A DNA stretch of 64,000 nucleotides from Marisa cornuarietis (taxonomy: Eukaryota > Mollusca > Gastropoda > Architaenioglossa > Ampullariidae). Below are positions 61,740-64,000 of this stretch, in pieces (the first letter of the stretch is position 1; the number at the start of each line of letters is the position of its first letter). The translations under genes were made by a program, and so were the position numbers. A model generated the notes under the pieces. The model did not search any database, was not told the origin of the DNA, and was given only the letters and a program-made list of their open reading frames with translations. The DNA lies in the NCBI GenBank assembly GCA_004794655.1, contig SMMW01000568.1, forward strand, positions 2,407,001 to 2,471,000, written 5' to 3'.

Positions 61740-64000
61740 TTATTCTCACTTTGCTTGTTGCTGTGCTTCAAATTCTTCTTCCTTCTTGTCTTCCCCGACC
61801 CTGTCTCTCACCCCCACCCCCACTCTGCGGAGGCTCTTGTGGAGTTCCTGTAGCGAGCACCACGCTCAAAAGTTAACAGAAAGCAACTATTTGAAAAGAA
61901 ATACCACACAAAGTGTGAATTTGTAGTTGAAAAGGGCGAGCTGAATTGCGTTGAATACTACACCTTTCGATTGCCTTCCTATACTTACACATATTTAAGT
62001 AATATACCGAGTAATGTATGTACATTCAAATTCACCCCAAACGCATATGTGTGCTGTAGTTTGCTGGTTAAAAATATTCGTAAAACACCATAACATTTTC
62101 GATTTCTGTCCTATATTCGGGTCTGTGAAGTAATGGATTGAACTCTTATATCCTCTCAAGCTAACGCTGAGCATTTCCAAGCATACGTGAGTTGTAGTTT
62201 GCTGGTTAAAAGTATTCGTAAAACACCCTTTCATTTGTAATAGATAAAATGGATTGTATATTTTACTCAAAATGATGCTCATGTAAAATAGTGCGCTAGT
62301 CTGTAGTGTCGAGGAAAGTCCGCTTCGTCAAAATGCATGCCGACGATTATTTGATACGTATTTTATTTTCTTCTACTTATGCCCGTGAAGTGTAGAAAGA
62401 TGAGTGGTTGCCACAGCTGGATGATCCTCTTTACAGGCAGAGAACAAAGCGTCCTGCGTGTGCAACATTGTGTAATGTTAGGTGCAGGTTGAACATCGTG
62501 GACATGAATGTGGTTGGAAACCCGATTGAGACTGGAGTATAGCTTACACCATAAGTACCCATCGGGTATTTCATTTTTTTTTCTTTCCCTGCATTTAGTC
62601 AAATATCGGGTTGTATACATCAGATTGAATCACACACCTACAGCTGTTGAAAAAAACAACTTGTTATGTATAGAGGATAACATTCTTCTTTGTACAGACA
62701 ACCGTCCATCCAAAGCACATTGGATTGAATTTCAAGAGGGTCTGAGTACACAGAGCTACGAACTAGGCTAGAGACTGTAGACTCGCTACCCGTGAAGCTC
62801 CGACCATCCCCCTCCCCCTATCCCTTTGTTAAAAGGACACGCCGAAGTACCTTTACGTGCAGTCTTGAATTGATATCAACAATTCTAATTAAACGTATGA
62901 ATAGATCACAAAGTATTTTTTTCAAACCACATTTATATTGTTTCTGTGGTAATGTGATAGAAACTGTAAGTCTTCCTGTCGTTCTCTCTCTCTCTCTCTG
63001 CGCGCGTGCAGACACACAGACATATATGCATATATATAGTTTTGCTCGTAAGGGAAAAGCACTGTTGACAGAGAAATTCAACCTGGGAGATAGAAACGAT
63101 CTCATGGCTCATGGGCTGACAAGAGATTGGAACATCAAAATGAAACGATCTATTGTTACTTCATTCTAAATAAATCAGTATTTGCTTTTGGGGACTCGGC
63201 GCTGAGCCATGAAAGCTGTAAACACAGTCAAAGTGCCATATTCAGCCTTATCTATAAAAAAGTCTAAGCTTTTTTCTTGCCATAAAAGAAAGGCGTGAAG
63301 GTAAAAAAAAGGTCTACAATGTTAAGCTTGAGCGAACAGCCATCAAGATAACTGAAAAAAGAACATACAGAGGCACGCGCTGAGATTTTTTTATTCATTC
63401 TTTCTTCCCCGTGTCAAGTTACAATGGCTGTGTGACTCTCTCTCTCTCAGCAGATCAAGGCTTTTGAAAGGTCCATTCTTGCTCAGTCATGCGTATCGGA
63501 TCGAAATAGGTATTCTGACGTCCGATAGAAGCCAGTACTCAAACCTCAAGCTGTAAAAAGAATGCCGGTTAGTCCCTACGATCAACGCTCCCCTCTCGAA
63601 AGTTTATTTCCTTCTGAGGGGTTACACTTTACCTGTATCAAAGTTTGTCTTGCTGGGCCCTTAGTACGAGCAAGGTAGGAATTATTTTATTTCTCAAATG
63701 TTTTATATTATAGCTCGTAATTGCTTCTACATGTATAGTATGTCGGATAGATGGCTTTTTTATGTCAGCTTCTAAAGTAAAATGTCTAATTTAGTCAGAA
63801 TAGCAACCAGACAGGTCTTGTCCGGGTGTGTGAAAGCTGTTACTATTTAGGTGTCTATATTGAGTGTGTACATGATGTATAAAGCTTTGAATAAAGTATT
63901 TTGATAAACATATCTAATGAATACTTTTAGAAATCATGAGTATTGTACATTAGGAACTTTTTAAAGCGGATTCTATCATGGCCTTTAATACACGGGTGGT
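61740..64000. repeat. Duplicated cadherin upstream block, copy 2 (runs off window)
   Basis: Same-orientation match to 45,969-48,172, with indels and substitutions throughout. It is still matching at the window edge ('gggtggt' at about 48,165 and 63,994). It includes the donor-like 'caag|gtaggaatt' at 63674. By analogy with copy 1, a signal-peptide exon would be expected about 290 bp past the window end. Confidence 0.85.
62043..62227. repeat. 47-bp direct repeat inside copy 2
   Basis: Units 62043-62089 and 62181-62227 match at 43 of 47 positions, including 'tgtagtttgctggttaaaa'. Copy 1 has a single degenerate counterpart near 46,200, so this unit was duplicated after the block was. Confidence 0.85.

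Overview
The window is nuclear DNA from an animal. It has intron-split genes with GT/AG splice sites, long CA/TG, ATT and ATC microsatellites, and several decayed non-LTR retrotransposons. I infer a mollusc, most likely a gastropod, because an immunoglobulin plus C-type lectin gene of the FREP/CREP/VIgL kind sits beside an expanded sialin-like SLC17 cluster. No marker in the window fixes the species. I see no rRNA, tRNA or CRISPR array.

Layout. (1) 2.2-6.6 kb, plus strand: an Ig-Ig-coiled-coil-C-type-lectin gene whose signal-peptide exon I could not place and whose last exon carries a frameshift. (2) 9.0-43.2 kb, minus strand: three head-to-tail SLC17 (sialin/VGLUT family, MFS) transporter genes. 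I call them A (8,956-16,576), B (20,762-27,517, start exon not found) and C (34,896-43,179). Their splice phases match exon by exon; A and C give complete predicted proteins of 540 and 505 residues. (3) 48.5-60.9 kb, plus strand: a 13-exon cadherin-repeat membrane protein of 749 residues with signal peptide, about five cadherin-like repeats, Thr/Pro stalk, one membrane span and a cytoplasmic tail ending in the CaaX-like tetrapeptide CNIL. (4) About 2.2 kb just upstream of the cadherin start (46.0-48.2 kb) recurs in the same orientation downstream of the cadherin stop (61.7-64.0 kb). I therefore infer a tandem unit of about 16 kb and a second cadherin paralogue starting a few hundred bases beyond the window.

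Mobile DNA. One L2/CR1-like non-LTR family with an (ATT)n tail left at least five copies or fragments: in the lectin gene, SLC17-C intron 1, just before the duplicated block, and in cadherin introns 1 and 6. Other non-LTR remnants lie in SLC17-B introns, between B and C, and in cadherin intron 6. A foldback element lies in cadherin intron 5.

The genes do not form an operon-like unit. The lectin gene suggests secreted recognition, the SLC17 trio vesicular or lysosomal anion transport, and the cadherin cell-surface adhesion or signalling. All exon models come from reading splice sites and frames by eye, with no transcript evidence.
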